NCBI GenBank assembly: GCA_002633025.1
Contig: NMRB01001855.1
Span: 24,497 to 88,496 of the forward strand
Direction of reading: 5' to 3'
DNA length: 64,000 nucleotides
DNA from: Notospermus geniculatus
Lineage: Eukaryota; Nemertea; Pilidiophora; Heteronemertea; Lineidae
Shown here: positions 1-10,323 of the stretch, one piece after another
Numbering within the stretch: the first letter of the stretch is position 1
Layout of the letters: every line of letters begins with the position of its first letter
Program-made: the position numbers and the translations under genes
Notes under the pieces: model-generated
Told to the model about the DNA's origin: nothing
Databases searched by the model: none
What the model saw: the letters and a program-made list of their open reading frames with translations, nothing else

Positions 1-183
1 AAGTGACTCGAAATCTCGAATTTTTGACGCAGAAATCTGACTAACTGCACACTGAATTGAGAAAATAAGGCTCGGGGCACCTTCTTATGACGGTTCCCGA
101 GGGCCCCCGAGCCTTATTGTCCCAATTTTTTGTGCAGTTAGTCAGATTTTTTGCGTCAAAAATTCGAGATTTCGAGTCACTTT
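1..183. mobile_element. Palindromic MITE at window edge
   Basis: The first ~51 bases (AAGTGACTCGAAATCTCGAA...) return in reverse complement at about 131-183, ending in GAGATTTCGAGTCACTTT. The short central part is GC-rich with its own small inverted repeat. It has no coding capacity. The left end coincides with the window edge, so a target duplication cannot be checked. Confidence 0.8.
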
Positions 184-363
184 ACATACTAATAACTCTT
201 AAAATTCTTAGTTATAGCTTGCAAAATGCAGCCAGTTGTAACGCAACCACTTCAACCAATAATGCCAATTTTGCTACTTATTACATGTAGTAAAATCGAG
301 CAAAATGCTAATTATGTTTTATGCTTAATATCAAGTTATCATTCAATGATCATAAGTGATATA

Positions 364-463
364 TTTTTTACCGGTGCCTTTTTTACCAGTGCCTTTTTTA
401 CCAGTGCCTTTTTTACCGTGCCTTTTTTACCGGTGCCTTTTTTACCAGTGCCTTTTTTACCTG
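364..463. repeat. 15-bp tandem repeat (TTTTTTACCAGTGCC)
   Basis: About seven copies of a 15-bp unit alternating ACCAGTGCC and ACCGGTGCC after a T6 run; one copy lacks a base. Because 15 is a multiple of 3 it leaves open frames on both strands, which I do not regard as genes. Confidence 0.9.
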
Positions 464-1461
464 GATTCATATTTTCCGACCAACTTAGAATTTTGCGAGT
501 CAGTGAGACTGAGAGCCAAGCATTTCGAATTTGCAAATGAAAGCTCGCTAATCTTTATTGGCTGTGTCAGAAACCTAAGGTCCCCAGGAACCTAAGCGCG
601 GGTTCATTGTTCAAGAAGGGGATAAGATACATGTATACGGTTAAAAACAATGACAGTCCGAATGTGGCCCACAATTGCTGATTATTGTAATTTGGACCTG
701 TATTCCAAGGACTCGCATTCCTTTCACACCTGTCTTTTCAAAACGCACCTCGCGTCATAACTGTCAATCTTCAGTTCCGTTTTGGCTCAATTTAGCTCAT
801 CCAGATGACTTGGGAACAGGGAGATGACGGATAGTTTGTTGCATTGATAAGCTTGATATTTTAAAATGTAGTTGACACATCCCAGAGCAATTTACTGACA
901 TTCTTTCTTTGGTCCCCATTGCCCCTCATCTCTTTCCTACTCAGCGGAACTTTCAAGAATCATCCCTGACCCATCTCACTGTTTTTACATGTACCTTAGT
1001 TTCTTAATATAAGGGAGGTTCAAATAATCTTATCAAAACTTCCCTCGTTTTATGCCATAAATAAAAACTTTTCCGTCGCCCTGGGATACACTTCCCCAAT
1101 CATGTTGGGGTTGTCTTGCACTAGACATTCCAAATATAGCCAACCGCCAACAACTTGGCCTTGTCAGTAATCTAATGTTTGTCCGACCTTTGTACGCAAA
1201 AATAGAAACCGGTTGGTATGGCTATAAGTTATTTGTCATTCCACTTTATAACATCATGTGCTGTGTAGGCCTACCGTATTCCCTCTTTTACTTCCTTTTT
1301 AGGCCTAATTGAATTTTTGATGATGTTAGTCTTTCACACACACACACACATGTAACCATTATAACAACTCACGGCGCAACAACACGACAAAATATCTGAG
1401 TGTATTGGAAACAATGATTACTCCCATTGCGCTGGATTGCGTTGCGTTGCGTTTATTCCAG
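464..1461. other. Intergenic stretch, no gene seen
   Basis: No credible coding frame, RNA gene or clear transposon end was found. It contains a short CA run near 1332-1349. Confidence 0.5.
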
Positions 1462-1598
1462 TAAGGGCTGATTCATACTCGCTTGCGGACCGTCAAGCGC
1501 ATGAAACTGATCGCAGGTTTCCACGACGTGAATGTGCACACGCAGTGAAATTGATCATGGTCGGCGCAAAATCCGGACGGAGTATGAATCAGCCTTAA
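1462..1598. mobile_element. Short MITE, TIR AAGGCTGATTCATACTC
   Basis: The left end reads TAAGGGCTGATTCATACTC and the right end GAGTATGAATCAGCCTTAA, an imperfect ~18-bp terminal inverted repeat around a ~100-bp GC-rich non-coding body. Confidence 0.75.
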
Positions 1599-1603
1599 GC
1601 CTT

Positions 1604-1752
1604 TCAGTGAGGCCCGTGTGCCAGTGTGACATTACAATAGATCGACGGAATAAGCGGCGACTTGACTGTCAATGGGCGACACACAGAGAAACATCTGTCT
1701 GTTTCCCAGTGTGTTCCGAACAATAGGAATCACACAGAAAAACGGTCTCACT
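1604..1752. mobile_element. MITE-like repeat, TIR CAGTGAGNCCGT
   Basis: Ends CAGTGAGGCCCGTGTG and, inverted, CCAGTGAGACCGTTTTTC. The interior (GACGGAATAAG...GCGACTTGAC, then ACACAGAGRAA) recurs at about 5640-5800 and 8290-8460, so this is a dispersed family. Confidence 0.6.
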
Positions 1753-1879
1753 GGTCAACGGTCTCGATCGAATCGCATGTGGATTTTTGCCTGTCGTCTA
1801 AACGGCCCTAATGATAAAATTTTGAATGAAATCATGCAAATAAAAAAGTAGCGAAACACAGGCCATTACATAATTACGA

Positions 1880-1949
1880 CCCTCTGACGTCACCAAACAT
1901 GGGACATACATGTATCGTGATATGTCCCATGTTTGGTGACGTCAGAGGG
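1880..1949. repeat. Perfect 29-bp hairpin containing CRE-like TGACGTCA
   Basis: The left arm 1880-1908 is the exact reverse complement of 1921-1949 with a 12-nt spacer. Each arm holds the palindrome TGACGTCA, the consensus CRE/ATF site. It may be a very small foldback element; a regulatory role is only inference. Confidence 0.85.
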
Positions 1950-1959
1950 GGATATATCA

Positions 1960-2529
1960 AAATTCTCGGAGATCATGTGACGGGATTAGGCCAATGGCAT
2001 CCAAGGAAATTTACTTGAGGTGCGAGATTTCCAAATTTCCAAAATTTTGATGCAGAAATGTGACCAACAATTCGTGTTGGTGAAAAACACACAAAGAGAC
2101 CCTGATTAGTAAACAAAACCGACATCTCAATATCCCGTTCACGACATCAACAAGTCCATTTAGATCGCATTCGCTTGCTTTAGTCGTGTCACGAAATCAA
2201 TAAATACACAATCAATAGAAACAATTGAAAGAAGTCGTTTATTTATAGCATTCAACATATTCACTACATTGTCATAAATCGTCCGATATTGTCAATGGCT
2301 ACAGAGGTGATCAGTTCAGAGAGCATGATATCTTTGGTTATTAATCAACTCGTGAAGTGTTGCAGTTTAGTCCTCCTATGGATACCCTTCTTAATTATGC
2401 CGCAGTATTAAAGGGACTAGGAAAATTGTTTCAAGGTTTTGGTAGTTGATAAAGGTCGTCGAGATCAATCAGAAACACCTAAAATTTCTAGGTGACACCA
2501 CCCCAATTAGGGTGTTCTAATTACCCCCA
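1960..2529. other. Intergenic stretch, no gene seen
   Basis: No coding or structural feature could be supported. Confidence 0.4.
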
Positions 2530-2631
2530 GCGACGCATTCGTCAAAACCTTTGTTTGCGTGTAGTGCGGCGGAAAATAACAAAGGCGTTGCCGCATGCGT
2601 CAACGAATCGCGTTAGGTGTGCAGTCACCCT
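2530..2631. mobile_element. MITE fragment, GCGACGCATNCGTC family
   Basis: Nearly the same as 11440-11514: GCGACGCAT, then CAAAACCTTTGTTTGCGTG, AGTGCGGCGGAAAATAAC and CGCATGCGTC. The right end (AACGAATCGCGTTAGGTGTG, then CACCCT) is the inverse of the left end at 11406, AGGGACACACCTGACGCG. The left end of this copy is eroded. Confidence 0.65.
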
Positions 2632-3120
2632 AAAGCTACTTGTAGGAAGCCACTGCTGATTTTCTGTTTTGCGACTTGCTTTCCAACCTGCTGCCTGCGA
2701 TTGAATACGACCGCAAGGAACTGATACCGGTCGCTGACCGATTGCCGACTGAAATTGATCACACCTTCGCCATTGGTGGAAATCACGTCTAGCGAGTCCA
2801 CGACGGCGATCGAGTGCCCAGTTGCAACGCAACCCAGTTGCAAAGCAAGTCGCAACGCAAAATCAGCTTGAAAATAATGGTGGATTCCTAGCTTTAAGGA
2901 CGATCGAGTGAACCAATGTAAATTTTCAAAGAAACGTTATTCAACCCAATAATTATCATGCCCGTACTGAGGTAGCGGCAAGGGCCTATTTTCCACGCCT
3001 ACCATGTCCATGCTCTTCATTAATGAATACTGATTTGATCAGTTGTACCCACGTGACGTTGTCTAGGAATGCCGCCCTGGGTAACAGGTGAACAGAAGCC
3101 GACCAATGCGCAGGCAATCT
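2632..3120. other. Intergenic stretch, no gene seen
   Basis: No supported feature. Short open frames here overlap GC-rich repeat sequence and look fortuitous. Confidence 0.4.
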
Positions 3121-3233
3121 AAAGCCCTCTTTGCACTAGACCGGATTTCGCAGCGGTTTTGCGGCGCCGGGGCGGTTTTCACAGGCATTGGGATAATAAA
3201 CACGCCATGTATTGTTAAATGATCGAAGGATTA

Positions 3234-4993
3234 GGGTGGGTATACACTAGAGCCGTCATCGCAATACGTTCGCGCATACACGTCGTCGCAAAAATTGAAC
3301 CAATAGAAAAACTAAGGGTTGACCACATTGTTGCGTTGCGTTTGGTATCGGTTGCGTTATCGCTTTACGTTGCCGCAAGAATTGGAAATTTCCCAATGCA
3401 TTGCCTTGAGAAGGAGAAGGCCCCATTTTTCTAGCCATCATGTTCTTTTAGCTCTGGAATTGTCTTGAAAAATTCTCCTTTCCTTTTTCTTTTGCGGGGC
3501 ATGGGAGTGGATCCAACAGTCCCTGGGTTTCCGCCCCAAACCAACGTCATCAAAGCCACCAGTTCATCTTCTTCGTTCTCTTCACAGAAAAAAATAATTA
3601 TTTCGAACTGAGACTTATATCGTCTAGTACCGGTTTTGAGTAGATTATTTGTCTCATTCTGAGAGTTCATCTCCTCCTCATGAAACTATGTTCATCTATT
3701 GCAAGTCGTGAGACACAATACGCATCACTTTGAGATAATAATCAATTCTTTCCCTTCATTCAGTAAAATAGATCATCTCAGTAGGAGATAAAATCCATCT
3801 CAAAATAAGGCGTAGAGTAACGCCTGTCTCAGTTTGAGAAAAATGTTCATTGTATCGCGGCAGTGACATCTCGTATTGAGTCACAGAAAAAATGTTGATC
3901 TCACTTTGAGATGAGATCGATTTCTGCAATGGCATTGAGACGTTGGGTTCTCAATCGGAGATGTCGTGTGTCTTGGCTGCTGTAGCTCGCATTTCATTTT
4001 GAGACATGCTGAATCTCGATTTGAATAACGATTATGGACGTGCAGAAGTGCTACCGTTTACCATTTTCCAAATTTCTCCATATTTTCGCGGATGTTTGAC
4101 ATCATTCAGTAAGTCATTTCTAATGCAGAGTTGTGTCTCATGAAGAATCTGTTGCTGTCTGTACACACAAGTCAGTTAGGCCTAGTTTTCTTCACCGTGC
4201 TGTTTGCCTAGGCCTGCATGCATGGTGCATGCATGTGCAGTGCATAGAGCATGTATACAATGACATCTGTTTTGAGAAACAGAGTCTCGACTTCCCCATC
4301 AGAGATGTAGTGCATACCGCTTGGCTTCACAGAAACATGCCAGTGATCGCTACATAGATGTAATTTTTGTGAACAACACAGTACATGTAGTTGTTTTATC
4401 AATGCGTGTTTGTTTTGTAATTGACATATTTTTCTGTATCTCTTCACTCATTCGTACAGCAGGAGGCTTCTCAGTTAGAGATAAAAACGCATCTCCGAGC
4501 TTTGCCAATAATAGGAGACTAAATTCTCTCAACTGGAGACAAATCCCTGTCTCCAATCATGGAAGTATTATACTTCCATGCTTCAATTTGAGTAAAAGAC
4601 CTTCTCAAACTGAGACAGGTAGATTATCTCATTCTGAGTAGGGAATTACTCAGTAAAAGAGACAAATTATGATCTCCTATTATTGGCAAAGCTCGGAGAT
4701 GCTTTTTTATCTCAAATTGAAACAATTATTTTTTTCTGTGTTCCTCCTCCATTATTTGCATGACGACCTTGAGATCCATTGCTTCCTCGTCCATGGCTGT
4801 ATTGGAAAAGGACACCAGAAAATTTTTCATCTCCTTATATACAATGTACTGCGTTCTAGCATACGTTACGTGTTTTATGCACAAACGCACGTTCTATAGC
4901 AGATAAAATTCGCATATAGTGTGTGCATGACAAATGCGATGACGCGAGCGTTGCCGCATGCGCCAGCGCAACGTCCCTAGTGAATACCCACCC
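3234..4993. mobile_element. Nested 1.76-kb element with TTA duplication (Harbinger-like)
   Basis: Terminal repeats are GGGTGGGTATACACTAG (3234-3250) and CTAGTGAATACCCACCC (4977-4993), flanked on both sides by TTA (3231-3233, 4994-4996). Removing the element plus one TTA rejoins the host MITE exactly. A 3-bp TWA target duplication is typical of the PIF/Harbinger superfamily. No transposase is present, so it is non-autonomous. Most of the interior is a further element (3583-4740). Confidence 0.85.
3583..4740. mobile_element. GAGAC-rich foldback element, TIR CACAGAAAAAAATAATT
   Basis: The left end CACAGAAAAAAATAATTATT and right end AATAATTTTTTTCTGTG are inverted. The body is packed with GAGAC/GTCTC and GAGAT/ATCTC words. 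The core 4478-4718 is itself palindromic (GCATCTCCGAGCTTTGCC at 4489 onward, returning inverted near 4687-4704). The same architecture recurs at 18254-18836. No coding capacity and no clear target duplication. Confidence 0.75.
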
Positions 4994-5042
4994 TTATCCA
5001 AAACCCTGTGAAATCGCAAAACTCAATGCACGAAACAGGCCT

Positions 5043-5163
5043 TTAAGGCTGCTTTTCCACGAGGGTTTGCGGACGCGGTTTCGGTGGTGGGAGCGGGTGC
5101 GAGTGAAACAGCTGAAGGGAAATGCTTCCGCGCTCGCAAACGCCTCATGGAAAAGCAGCTTAA
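5043..5163. mobile_element. TTAA MITE, TIR GGCTGCTTTTCCACGAGG
   Basis: Bounded by TTAA at 5043-5046 and 5160-5163. Ends are GGCTGCTTTTCCACGAGG and, inverted, CCTCATGGAAAAGCAGC. A second copy is at 14377-14507. TTAA duplication is the signature of piggyBac-type transposases. Confidence 0.85.
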
Positions 5164-5298
5164 AGGCCCGTTTCCACAGGCGCGTTTCGCGCTGCGTGAT
5201 GCGTCAAATCTTTTGTTATTTTCCGCCGCTCTGCTTCCAAACAATGGGCGAAGCGTCAAACCGCGGCGTGAAACGCGCCTGTGGAGACGGGCCTTTAA
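5160..5298. mobile_element. TTAA MITE, TIR AGGCCCGTTTCCACAGGCGC
   Basis: Bounded by TTAA at 5160-5163 and 5295-5298, each shared with a neighbouring MITE. The long inverted ends AGGCCCGTTTCCACAGGCGC and GCGCCTGTGGAGACGGGCCT enclose a short centre. Confidence 0.85.
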
Positions 5299-5472
5299 AG
5301 GTCTGTTTCCACTAGACCGGTTTCCCGCATTGCGTTTTGGATTTCACAGGGTTTTGGATAATCCTACGATGGTTTAACAATACATGGTGCGTTTATTGCC
5401 CCAATGCCTGTGAGAACCGCCCCAGCGCCGCAAAACCGCTGCGGAAACCGGTCTAGTGGAAACAGGCCTTAA
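5295..5472. mobile_element. TTAA MITE, ACTAGACCGG family
   Basis: Bounded by TTAA at 5295-5298 and 5469-5472. Ends AGGTCTGTTTCCACTAGACC and GGTCTAGTGGAAACAGGCC are inverted. The body is shared with 3121-5046 and 5469-5823. Confidence 0.85.
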
Positions 5473-5823
5473 AGCCCTGTTTCCACTGGACCGGTTTCCC
5501 GCATTGCGTTTTGCGATTTCACAGGGTTTTGGATAATCCTTCGATCGTTTAACAATACATGGCGTGTTTATTGTCCCACTGCCTGTGAAAACCGCCCCGG
5601 CGCCGCAAAACCGCTGCGAAAACAGGCGTGACGTTTTTCAGTGTTCCCCATCTGTGAGTGTTCCCTTCCTATTGTCTGACGGAATAAGCTGCGACTTGAC
5701 AATAGGGGACACACAGAGGAACGTGTCGATCTGTCTGCCTGTGTTTCCAAAACAATAAGGGGAAACACTGGCATACAGAAACACTGGCAGATGTTACACC
5801 TGTCTAGTGGAAACAGGTCTTAA
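5469..5823. mobile_element. TTAA MITE, ACTAGACCGG family, carrying another repeat
   Basis: Bounded by TTAA at 5469-5472 and 5820-5823. The left two-thirds matches 5295-5472. About 5630-5800 is an inserted copy of the GACGGAATAAGC family (see 1604-1752), after which the terminal TCTAGTGGAAACAGG resumes. Confidence 0.8.
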
Positions 5824-5953
5824 AGCGGGTGACAGACTGGCGCGTACGCGGCGCGTCCTGCAGGCGTCCCACCAATCAGATTCTTCGGTAAGTGTTTCGG
5901 TCCGTGTTACCGCCTCCCTGATTGGTTGAACGCTTGACGACGCGCTGCTTAAG
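5820..5953. mobile_element. Probable TTAA-bounded element
   Basis: Lies between TTAA 5820-5823 and TTAA 5950-5953 and continues the chain. Its ends (AGCGGGTGACAGACTGGCGC and GACGACGCGCTGC) are only weakly inverted, so it may be a solo or decayed copy. GGTCCGTTCACACCAAAACC follows immediately, which is the end of yet another TTAA family. Confidence 0.45.
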
Positions 5954-6627
5954 GTCCGTTCACACCAAAACCGAATTTCCTCCGCACGGTGACGCCTGGC
6001 TTACACCTTTGCCCCCAAGCTACCTCATCACCCTGCGCTTTAGCGCAGGTCATATTTATAACGCTTAAAACCACTTTACTTTTCGTCAAATTAACTTGAT
6101 AACTTAAAAAATATCTATTCTAAAAGGAATTTTGATCGGAACCAATATATTTTGCAATATATCGCGGTCTAAATGGCGCACTATTTTTCCGCGCAAGGGC
6201 CTACATGGCGGCGTAAACCGGCCAGTAACCAATCAGAATGTCCCGCTTTTGAGTGACGTGTGGCGTTAGTAAACAATAGCACGTGGGTTTGTTCTGTCAA
6301 ATTCAAAATGGATGTCATGGATGTTCGTGAAGGAAGCCGTCCACAAATACACTGTTGGCTATAGGAAATGTAGCCTATTATTTATCACCTTCTGCCATCT
6401 GACGTGCACTTTGGCCCATGAAAAGTACTGAATGTCGTGCAACAGGTCGTTGAAGGGCAAACAAATCACTTAAATGTGATTTTTTTCACGCGAGTCGAGG
6501 GTTCATGGACGCGGCCATCTTGGATGACGTCACTCGTTAATAGTTCCACGCTGCGGAATAATTTAGCTTGGTGGCAAAGGTGTAAGCTAGAGCATCGCGG
6601 AGGCGTCACATGGTGGAGGAAATTGAC
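5954..6627. other. Repeat-edge and intergenic sequence
   Basis: Begins with a truncated GGTCCGTTCACACCAAAACC end, then unannotated sequence. No gene seen. Confidence 0.4.
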
Positions 6628-6903
6628 CAAAACCGTGCCGCGGGCCGCGACGGCGAAAAACGACGCGCGTTTACCGCCGGGAAAATAAATTCAATGGATT
6701 TTCAATAAATGGGTCACGCAAAACGACGCGCGGCAAAAAATGACGCGCGCTCGGCGCCGCGTCGCCGCCCGAAATAGCTTTTGTAGTATATCCCGTATGC
6801 TTGCGCCGAAAAATGCACGCCTCCTGCAGCGTTTCACGCAGGAGGTGTGACCTCTGTGAAACCGCGGCGTTCAACGCGCGTTTTTGGTATGTAAGGATCT
6901 TAA
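6628..6903 (-). mobile_element. TTAA MITE, CACACCAAAAACGTGCG family
   Basis: Reverse-oriented relative of 14070-14380. The right end reads GGTATGTAAGGATC then TTAA; the left end is ACCAAAACCGTGCCGCGG. Interior matches include GCATGCTTGCGCC-type sequence, AAAAATGCACGCC and AATCCATTGAATTTATTTTC in the other copy. Confidence 0.65.
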
Positions 6904-7044
6904 AGGTCCTTAGCTTTAGAATCCATTCACGCGATTTTCGTGCCGCGCGATGTCGCATCCTTTGTTCACGACCAACGCGGCGGAAACAAAGAATACTTTC
7001 GAGCGTCTGCCGCTCGAAAATCTCGTAAATGGACAGCCAGCCTA

Positions 7045-7190
7045 ACACACCAAAACCGCGCCGCGGGCCGCGACGGCGAACTCAATGGATTTTCAAAAGG
7101 GTCATACTGCGGCGGCGAGCGCGCGTCACTTTTTGCCTTTTGAAAATCCATTGAGTTCGCCGTCGCAGCCCGCGGCGCGGTTTTGGTGTG
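7045..7190. mobile_element. Foldback MITE, CACACCAAAACCGCGCCGCG
   Basis: The left arm from 7045 (CACACCAAAACCGCGCCGCG) returns inverted up to 7190 (CGCGGCGCGGTTTTGGTGTG), with AATCCATTGAGTTCGCCGTC inside the right arm. The arms are nearly perfect over ~55 bp. Confidence 0.8.
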
Positions 7191-7435
7191 AAAGGACCTT
7201 TACGCGCCAGTCTGTCACCGCCTTTAGGCCCGTTTCCACTGAACGCGATTCGTTGACGCGCGCGGCAAAGGGCTTTGTTATTTCCCGCCGCACTGCAGGC
7301 AAACAAAGGTAAATCGCGCGCGTTGCCCAATCGCACACAGGTGGGGCGGTTCGCGTGTGGTAAACCCGACTGAAACGAACATCAGCACCACAAAACGAAT
7401 GCGGTCACTTTGGCTTGGAAATGGATTGACTATAT

Positions 7436-8039
7436 AGGGCCGTTTAGACGACAGCCAAAAATCCACATGCGATCCGATCGAATCCGATTGTGGTTCAAAA
7501 CTCTTGCGTATAAACGCTACCCAGTGCGGTTCAATGTGGATTTAAAATGGCCCCCAATTCCGCATTGGCCCACATACGACCATAGGGCCGTTTAGACGAC
7601 AAGCCAAAAAGCCACATTCAGATACGATCCGATTGGATCCGATCGACCTCATCGGGTCTCATTTGCGTTTAGACGAGATTTGAATGTGGTCGTATGTGGT
7701 CCAACGTGGTCAAAAATCCACATTGGACCGCATTGGGTATCGTTTACACGTAAAAGTTTTGAACCCACAGTCAGATTCGATCCGATTCGATCGGATTTTT
7801 GCCTGTCGTCTAAACGGCCCTAGTAAGGCCGTTTAGATGACAGGCAAAAATCCACATGCGATCTGATCGAATCCGATTGTGGTTCAAAACTCTTGCGTGT
7901 AAATGCTACCCAATGCGGTCCAATGTGGATTTAAAATGGTCCCAAATCCACATTCAAATCTCGTCTAAACGCAAATGAGACCCGATGGGAGTCGATCGGA
8001 TCGAATCTGAATGTGTGGCTTGTCGTCTAAACGGCCCTA
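7436..8039. mobile_element. Three copies of the GGGCCGTTTAGACGAC MITE
   Basis: A half copy (7436-7584) is followed by a full copy (7584-7822) and another full copy (7826-8039) in opposite order. Ends AGGGCCGTTTAGACGACAGG and CCTGTCGTCTAAACGGCCCT are inverted. The interior repeats words such as AATCCACATGCGATC, GCGTGTAAACGCTACCCAAT and GTCTAAACGCAAATGAGACC. Further copies lie at 10039, 13840, 41560 and 42003. The transposase source is not in this window. Confidence 0.85.
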
Positions 8040-8466
8040 TTGTCAATCGATTGTGGACACGTGACTGAGCAAGCTTTCTGCCAATAAGGTCACTAGTCCA
8101 ACCCCTCATCAATACTGCAATTTACCGCAGACCCCTCGTGACATGACTCCACCTGCCCTAATATCACCTTTACCTGGTATCCGCCCCCATTCCTGGCAAT
8201 TTGATACCCTCTGAGCGGTACAGGGGGAACAGTCCAGTATTGTGTGTGTGTAGATACTGTATCACCTTAGGATGACGGGTGTGATGTTTTTGAATATTCG
8301 TCATCTACGAGCGTTCCCCTGCACCATTGTCTGACGGAGTAATCTGCAACTGGACACCGACACAGAGAAACCTGTCAATCTCTACTTGCGTTTGCCATGT
8401 TTGCCAAACAATATGGGGAAACTTTGGCATGCGGGAAACACTGGCAGATGTTACACTGGTGACTGA

Positions 8467-9178
8467 ACACAGTGGGTTTTAACCATAAAGAAGTCAGAAA
8501 AAATTCTAATGGCATGAAACGAATGGGATGTACTCCAGAACATGGCCTAGAATACATATATGAAAACCGGAAAAAAATCTGTTGGGAAATTTTTGTGAAA
8601 TATGTGTTTTTCGAATTCATGTACATTTTCCTGTACGTTTATGTATATACAAAGTATATGGCAAAGTCCTACCCGTAGTTTCTATTTTCAGCACATTTTA
8701 CATTAGATTACACTTTTACGGGATTCTCCATGGAGCATTTGATAGAAACCACCAAGATATATTTTAACAGATGAAATATCAAAACCACAAAATTGGGTAG
8801 TTTGTCCCACAAAATTCAATATTAGGTCCTAAGTCCAATAATAAGGGGTTAAACCAACCCTGGTAACAATTTGATATTTTATCAGCTGGAATTAATTACG
8901 GTAATTTCCACCATGGAGAACCCTGTAAAAGTGAAATCGACTGCAAAATGTCCTGAAAATGGAAAATACGGGAAGGAATTTGTCATATACTTTGTACATA
9001 CATAAATGCACAGGAAAATGTACATGAATTTGAAAAACACATTTTTCACAAAAATTTCCCAACAGATTTTTTTCCGGTTTTCATATATGTATTCTAGGCC
9101 ATGTTCTGGAGTACATCCCATTGGTTTCATGCCATTAGAATTTTTTCTGACTTCTTTATGGTTAAAACCCACTGTGTG
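8467..9178. mobile_element. 712-bp palindromic element, TIR ACACAGTGGGTTTTAACC
   Basis: Roughly 290-bp arms (8467-8755 and about 8890-9178) are inverted copies, with GAACATGGCCTAGAATACAT and GAAATTTTTGTGAAA in both. The centre near 8820 is AT-rich. The open frames in the arms are mirror images of each other and show no known protein. Confidence 0.8.
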
Positions 9179-9440
9179 AAGTTTGAAGCAATTCATTTTG
9201 TCCATGAATAAAGGCTGTGGGGAGTGAAGGTATACATTAACATGGAGTCTTTTGAGGAGGGTTTAATATCCGATTAACACTAGCTAAGGTTACACATGTT
9301 GAAAATACCCGCGTTTTTCCAGACCGGTGTGTACGAAAATCCCGGCGAGAGGTCGCACTACTACACTGTAGTTAAGTTGCCCGGCGACAGTTGCGCTGCA
9401 TGCACAGACTCTTCGGTCATTTCTGTATTGGCACACATTA

Positions 9441-9883
9441 GGGAGTTTCCGCAACGTCTCCGAATTACGATTTACGAATATGCTTTGACTATGACGTAAT
9501 CATTTTGAGGTATGATGTGGTGTTGCGTCGTTTTCGTGACGTCGTGTGAATTCGTTTCGTCTTGACGAGGATTGCCGTAGATCTTCGTAGGTCGTTTACG
9601 AATTACGAATTGGTAATTTTCATTTGCAAGAAATGTTTTCTTGGGCTTTTCTGCGCATAGAGGCGACAATTGGATATACTTGGCACACTTTAGCAGTGGA
9701 GTAAATGCTTGAAATGTCAATATAAGGTAATGGCGTCGTGTTAAATAGAGGTTGTCACATCGTTCACAAGGCCGAAAATGAGACCACCACGGATTTTGAC
9801 GAAGAAACTGCGTCATGACGTAACGTCATCAACGTCCTGAAATCGTTTCGTCATTCGTAATTCGTGACGATGCGGAAACTCCC
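9441..9883. mobile_element. 443-bp MITE with TA duplication, TIR GGGAGTTTCCGCA
   Basis: Starts GGGAGTTTCCGCAACGTC, ends GACGATGCGGAAACTCCC, flanked by TA at 9439-9440 and 9884-9885. A TA duplication suits the Tc1/mariner/pogo superfamily. No transposase. Confidence 0.75.
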
Positions 9884-10038
9884 TATTGTTGGAGGCGCGA
9901 AAACGACGTCACTTTAAGGCTGCGCCATCTGGTGCCGTGCACAGAACTAACGGTGATTTCGAAAAGCAGGGCGAGCTTGCCGTGTCTCGAAAACCCGTGT
10001 TTTTCAGACACCGGTTTTTCGAAGCCCGGCAATTCATA

Positions 10039-10123
10039 AGGGCCGTATAGACGACCAAGCCCAAAAACCACATTCAGATTCGATTCGATCCGATTCAATC
10101 CAATCGACCCGCATTCTAGACCG
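10039..10123. mobile_element. Truncated GGGCCGTTTAGACGAC MITE
   Basis: GGGCCGTATAGACGACCAAG and CCACATTCAGATTCGAT match the family at 7584, then the copy stops where the Harbinger element begins (10127). Possible leftover parts appear at 12829-12850 and 13840-13970. Confidence 0.6.
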
Positions 10124-10323
10124 GATGGCTGGTATGCACCAAGGTAGTTTAAACTGAACGCCAGCTTAAGCCTCCCCTAAATCAAGGTTTAAAATTTAAT
10201 CGTGCTGCACCAATAAAAATTAAGCCGATGGCATGGTTTAAAGTCGCCAAATATTTAAACCACCTCATGGGTAGGTTTAAGCTTCGGCTTAACCATTTGG
10301 CTTTGACAGCTCGAAGCGAAAGC

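Larger units (their letters stand above)
3121..5046. mobile_element. TTAA-type MITE (ACTAGACCGG family) split by a nested insertion
   Basis: 3121-3230 matches, inverted, the right part of the MITEs at 5295-5472 and 5469-5823 (CACTAGACCGG, CGGCGCCGGGGCGGTTTTC, AACACGCCATGTATTG). Its other half is found at 4997-5046 (TCCAAAACCCTGTG to ACAGGCCTTTAA). The two halves are separated by an inserted element at 3234-4993. It ends at a TTAA shared with the next MITE. Confidence 0.75.

Noticed and set aside
339-536. Lys/Gly/Thr repeat frame on the minus strand
   Set aside because: Product of the 15-bp tandem repeat; no start context or homology.
3583-4740. RAG/Transib-type recombination signal because the end starts CACAG
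   Set aside because: The heptamer should be CACWRTG and a 5-bp duplication is expected; the sequence is CACAGAA and no duplication is visible.
8472-9205. Two similar small frames that look like a protein family
   Set aside because: They are the same sequence read from the two arms of a palindromic element.
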